From Acanthochlamys bracteata (taxonomy: Eukaryota; Streptophyta; Magnoliopsida; Pandanales; Velloziaceae), in assembly GCA_019914995.1 (NCBI GenBank), contig CM034126.1, forward strand, positions 14,079,001 through 14,143,000: a DNA stretch of 64,000 nucleotides, read 5' to 3'. Below are positions 59,655-64,000 of the stretch, one piece after another (position 1 is the first letter of the stretch; every line of letters starts with the position of its first letter). The translations under genes and the position numbers were made by a program. Under the pieces are notes generated by a model. It worked only from the letters and a program-made list of their open reading frames with translations. It was not told the DNA's origin and did no database searches.

Positions 59655-60500
59655 CAAATCTAGTATATAAAGAATAACAATTAATACCTATATTTGCATA
59701 TATTTTCTTTTCTAATTATCTCTTTTCTATATTAGATATTTTATGGTTTGTAAATATTGTACTTATTTATCATAATAAAAGTACAAGAAAAAAAAAAGTG
59801 TTTTTATCCTCAAAAGCATTCTCTACTTTCAAACCATAATTATCTTCATGGTATTGGAGCTTCAGAGCTTACCGGATATCACCACTTCTTAATATTATTA
59901 TTTTAAATTCGTCTTCTTCTTTTATTTTTCTCACTTCCGCATCGCGGTTAATCATCTCACTACTGTGCCGCTATTCTTATCTCTTCATTCGGTATTCTTG
60001 ATCTCCTCATTGTCGTACTATCGCCACTCAATCTCTTCATTGTTGTGCTGCTGTCATGTAATTTCTCACTTTAGATGGAATCACATATTAATGTTTCAAT
60101 CTTATATAAACTTGGCTCTTTTGTTTCAACCAAATTAACAACAACATATTATTTTAGATTGAGAGACCAAATTTTGGAGATTTCATAAGGTCAAGAATTT
60201 AATCGTTTTCTTTTTGATGACCCTTCTCTAAAAAAATTTTCCAACAATGATTGAACTGAAAGTTCCAATCCGCGTATGAAAAATGGCTGAAGAAGATGCT
60301 CTGATACCATGAAGATAATCAAAGTTTGAAAATAAAGAATGCTATGTTTAGGATGAAAACACTTCTTTCTCTTTTGTACTTTTATTATGATGAATGATTA
60401 CAATATTTATTAAAAAAAAATGCTTAATATAAAAAAGAGATAATTGAAAAAAAAAATGCAAATATAGGTATTAATTGTTATTCTTTATATACTAGATTTG
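59655..60500. mobile_element. two copia LTR ends in inverted orientation around a gag fragment
   Basis: 59655-59848 and 60310-60500 are inverse copies of about 190 bases with scattered differences. Each runs inward to ATCTTCA and then a tRNA-Met primer site: TGGTATTGGAGC at 59849-59860 (+) and the inverse of TGGTATCAGAGC at 60298-60309 (-). The 440 bases between include the start of a copia gag on the plus strand (ATG at 60074; TTTYYFRLRDQI-like words). The structure is LTR, primer site, gag start, primer site, LTR, head to head. Neither LTR has a clear TG start here, so both are truncated or their outer ends are undefined. Confidence 0.75.
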
Positions 60501-63085
60501 TTTTCTTATTATGACTCACTCTTGATGAAGAGAATGTTAAATTAATAATGAGTAGATTAGTCTCACGTCAAATAAAGATAAAATAAAAATAGATTAATAT
60601 AGTAGAAACTTTTAAAAAGTATTAGTTTGGCGTTTGGATTAATTTAACTTTCTAATATGGATCGAATTTTTCATGTATTTTATTTTGTTTAACCTTTTTT
60701 GTATTAAAAACTAAGCTAATCTAAATAGTGTGGTTGAAAATAAATTTAATATCTATATTTTTTATAAAAATAAATTGAAAGTGATTTTTATATTTTTATT
60801 TAGCTAAACATATTTTTTAGTATAAAAAAAGTGAATTATAAATATAAAAAGAATGCAACTTAAAATCTTCATCGGCTCAATCATCTTGGTGGCCGCTACC
60901 GCTTCACGTTGGTTTCGTTTTTTGTACTTACGATTTAAATAGTTTCGTTTCGGTATCCAGAATTTAGATTTTCGTTTGATCTTGCCCATCAAAAATCTTT
61001 AGATTTTGCTATTTGTATAAAAATTACCTTAAACATGTTTAATTTCTATAAAAAGAAGGTTCTTTTTCAAAAAGTAAATTGAATTTCTTTTGAAATTATA
61101 TTTTTAAATGATATGAATAGTTTCGATTCCATGCAAACATCAAAAACTCAAAAACAAACTAATTTAAAATTTAAAAGCCGTGATAAAACTGCATAATTTT
61201 ATAGACGAAATTGAAAATAAGATAAAAAAACATATGGCCCTTCAAAGTTTTTTAGCCATGATAAAACGTTTGTGTTTATTTGTTATTAAAAATAAACTAT
61301 TATAATATTATTAAAAATGAGTTTTATTTTTTACATTCTTGCTAAACAATTTGAGCTAGATTGATTTTTTTATATAATTAAAAGTAAATTAAAAATAATT
61401 TTTATAAAAAACAAATTATAAAAATAAAAAGAACGTACCGGAAAGGTTTTCACAATCGCATAATTAAAACTTTTTTCTTCCAAATTTTGAGTTCAATTAT
61501 TTCATATATTTTGATTATCACTTCGAACTTCATTTATATTTTTATACCGAATTTTACATCAATCAAAATTTTATTCTAAATTTTATTTTATTCATTTTAA
61601 TTATTATTTTGAGCTCTATTTTTATCGAATCTTATTTTTTATTTAATTTTACGTTCACGAAACTCAGTTTTATAAAAATTATAATGTATTTGAAATACGA
61701 GCTTAGCTTACACTTTTGTGATTAAAGCTGAAACGCGGAAATGTTGGATTTGTTTTCCTTAGCCAGTGTGAATACATAACCATCCAAAAGAGTTTCTTTT
61801 TAGTTAGAGAAGCATTTTGAGCGTCCAAGCAAAGTACAAAAAGTATGCATGGACTTTTTATCCATAATTTTTATGAATCTTTTAAGGATAAGATTAGTAA
61901 AAAATAACAGAAGCAAAAATATATAAGAATGGAAAATGACAGTAAATGTATAAGAAAGAAAAATGGCATACTTCTTGGTGGTGCAAAAGGATCAATCTTA
62001 CGTTGATTTATCCGTTGCTTGCGATGTTTTTTTCAAGAGCCTTCGAATCCTAGACCGGCGGCGGGAATACGGCCTCCTCTATAGCGAGTGTTCTTTATAC
62101 TGCAGAAAATTTCTACTTTTAAACCTTTCAAAAATGTTGCATTCAGGCTAGGTCATAAGCTCATACATAAAGTTTGTACTTATTAATTAAGTAATTAACA
62201 TTTTTTTCTTGTTATTGAATTGAGACCTATCACCTATGTAATCTTATAAATCTTACAAGATATTTTAAAAAAATATTTATAAATATAAAATTAAAATAAT
62301 AATCAGTTGAAAAGCAGAAAAACACATCCCCTTGCTATCAATGAGGCTTGAATTACAATGGTTATCTCAGTTAAGGAAGTGTTTGGCACTTATCAACTTT
62401 TCCTTATTTCATATTTTTAATATATATTTTATAAATATATAAAAAATTTATTTAAAAATTTAGAACGTGTAGAAAAATTCTACGGAGTGAGATCTTTTTA
62501 TTACATATTTTTATTATTTTTTTAAAAGTAAAAAAAATAAAGCTTATTTTTCAAAAAAAATAAAATTATTTTTTATTTTAAAATTTTTTTTTTCATAATC
62601 GATCTCAATCGCCCCCTAATATGGTATGCATAAACATTGCAGTGTTATCTCTGTTAGTAGGTTATATAGTTATACATGTATATTAAACTAATATCAAAAT
62701 AAGCATTATTCCAATTTTATCTTTCTCTCCAATCCAATACGGTGAAAAAGAATAGCTTTTGTAAGAAGAGACAACAAGCAATTCTCTTAAGTAAACAACC
62801 ATTAATTTTCTTTGACACTTTATCTAAAATTTTCAATTTCTTTTTTTCCTTCCCGGCTAAAATTTGCTCTCTTCAAGTAAGGTATGCAGCCATCTCAAAG
62901 TAACAAACACTCGCTGATTCTCTCTCTCTCTCCTTCAATCTTCAGTTCTAACTTCTAACCTTCGTTCGTTCATTCTCTCTCTTCCGTCGTTGTCTTCATC
63001 ATTCCTGCTGCTCACAGACTTCTATGATCTCTTCGCCAACTTTCCAAAAATCCAATTTGATTCCTTTTTTAAATATTACTTCCTA
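60501..63085. other. gene-free region before the pectate lyase
   Basis: AT-rich, with one MITE-like insert at about 62375-62618. A short GC-richer island at 61970-62110 holds a 62-codon ORF without recognisable domain. CT-rich DNA from 62918 is the pectate lyase upstream region. The missing first exon of the WAT1-like gene is not found here. Confidence 0.5.
62375..62618. mobile_element. MITE-like AT-rich element
   Basis: Begins GAAGTGTTTGGCACTTATCAA and ends GATCTCAATCGCCCCCTA, with an AT-rich core that shares AAATTTAGAACGTGTAGAAAA-like words with the insert at 57190-57445. The tips pair only partly. Confidence 0.4.
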
Positions 63086-63096
63086 TCTATAAATAG
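63086..63096 (+). promoter_or_regulatory. possible TATA box of the pectate lyase gene
   Basis: TCTATAAATAG, 43 bases before the chosen ATG. The resulting leader would be short, so either the leader is short or this is not the used element. Confidence 0.4.
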
Positions 63097-63138
63097 TTTT
63101 CATCCTAGTACCAAAAACCCCAAATCAACAAAGAGATC

Positions 63139-64000
63139 ATGGAGAAGCTCAACAAGAATAAACAATGGCGGTGGCTTCTCTTTCTCTTCTTCTCTTCTCT
63201 CTCGAATTCTTTCTCTACAGTTCGTTCTTTCCCAAACTCTACTTCCCATTACCATCCTAACCCAGACTTCGTCGCCGGAGAAGTTCGCCAGTGAGAAATC
63301 ATTACAATGCCGCTTCAATTAATTACTAATCTATCTTTCTAACTCATCTTCTAAGCAATGTCGTTTGTTTGGACTACATTTCAGTTTGGTAGAAATATCA
63401 CGGCGGCGCGCATTAACCGATTCCGGTTGTATGACCGGAAACCCAATAGACGACTGCTGGCGTTGTGATCCAAACTGGTTGAACAACCGACAGCAGCTCG
63501 CCGACTGCGGTATCGGGTTCGGTCGCAATGCGCTAGGCGGCAAAGGTGGACAGTACTATGTGGTGACGGATGCTTCCGATCTGGACCCGGTAAACCCTCC
63601 GCCGGGCACACTCCGGTACGGAGTTATCCAAGAACAACCATTATGGATTACATTCGCCGGTGACATGAATATCAAACTTTCCCAAGAGTTGTTAGTGAAT
63701 AGCTTCAAAACTATAGACGGCCGGGGAGCTAATGTTCATATTGCCGGCGGTGCGTGTATTACATTACAATATGTTTCCAACATAATTATCCACAACGTGC
63801 ATGTTCACGATTGCGTTCCGACGGGGAACGCGAATGTTCGATCGTCGCCGACGCATGCCGGATACCGAGGAAAATCGGACGGTGATGGGATTAAAATCTA
63901 CGGAGCTCAGGGGATTTGGGTTGATCACTGTGAGCTTGCTCGCTGTACTGATGGGCTCATTGATGCTACTGTGGGTTCTACTGGTGTTACCGTATCCAAT
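63139..64000 (+). CDS. pectate lyase (polysaccharide lyase family 1), 5' part
   Basis: Exon 1 is 63139-63290 and exon 2 starts at 63385 and runs off the window; the GT-AG join (phase 2) is in frame. Residues 1-27 are a signal peptide (basic start, then [10 protein letters not shown]), so the enzyme is secreted to the cell wall, where it cleaves de-esterified homogalacturonan by beta-elimination with calcium. Family landmarks in exon 2: [96 protein letters not shown] and [17 protein letters not shown]. The calcium-binding DGDG and the WVDHC aspartate are present. The catalytic Arg region lies beyond the window end. Confidence 0.93.

Noticed and set aside
1..64000. tRNA or rRNA genes
   Set aside because: No cloverleaf-like block or rRNA-like sequence noticed; matches to tRNA-Met were only retrotransposon primer sites. 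A tRNA scan would be decisive.

Overview
This window is nuclear DNA of a flowering plant, most likely a eudicot. It has AT-rich intergenic DNA, genes split by many GT-AG introns, plant-specific families (thaumatin-like, TIP aquaporin, SOSEKI, EAR-type C2H2 factor, WAT1-like transporter, pectate lyase), Ty1/copia retrotransposons primed by initiator tRNA-Met, and many short AT-rich MITE-like inserts. The species cannot be fixed from the sequence.

Layout. 2-386 (+): 3' end of a thaumatin-like gene with a frameshift just before its end. 1178-10823 (+): an 18-exon FluG/NodGS-type gene (amidohydrolase plus glutamine synthetase domains, 845 codons as assembled) with an apparent U12-type AT-AC intron. 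14643-18708 (+): a six-exon RABC2/Rab18-like GTPase. 19678-20507 (-): an intact two-exon thaumatin-like gene. 23101-24208 (-): a two-exon TIP1 aquaporin. 27033-31206 (+): a decayed copia element with both LTRs and a 5-bp target duplication. It lies next to a putative plastid-targeted first exon (31815-31991, -). 33977-34315 (-): an LTR fragment. 35049-40272 (+): a second, decayed Tork/Tnt1-like copia of the same LTR family as that fragment. 41341-42129 (-): an intronless ZAT5-like repressor. 46609-46846 (+): a broken SmE snRNP gene fragment. 47582-47776 (-): a small, well-formed, unrecognised ORF. 52566-54906 (+): a six-exon SOSEKI (DUF966) gene. 57416-59641 (-): a WAT1-like gene that has lost its first exon and has an altered tail. 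59655-60500: two copia LTR ends facing each other. 63139 to the window end (+): 5' part of a pectate lyase.

The genes are unrelated single loci, not a cluster; only the two thaumatin-like genes are obvious paralogues. The main biological content beyond ordinary annotation is in gene and genome structure: a minor-spliceosome intron, a one-base slip at a splice donor that a downstream acceptor would repair, transposon-driven destruction of the WAT1-like gene, a broken splicing-factor copy, and several MITE families whose copies sit in introns and gene ends. I saw no convincing new multi-gene system. All gene models come from reading the bases without database searches or transcripts.
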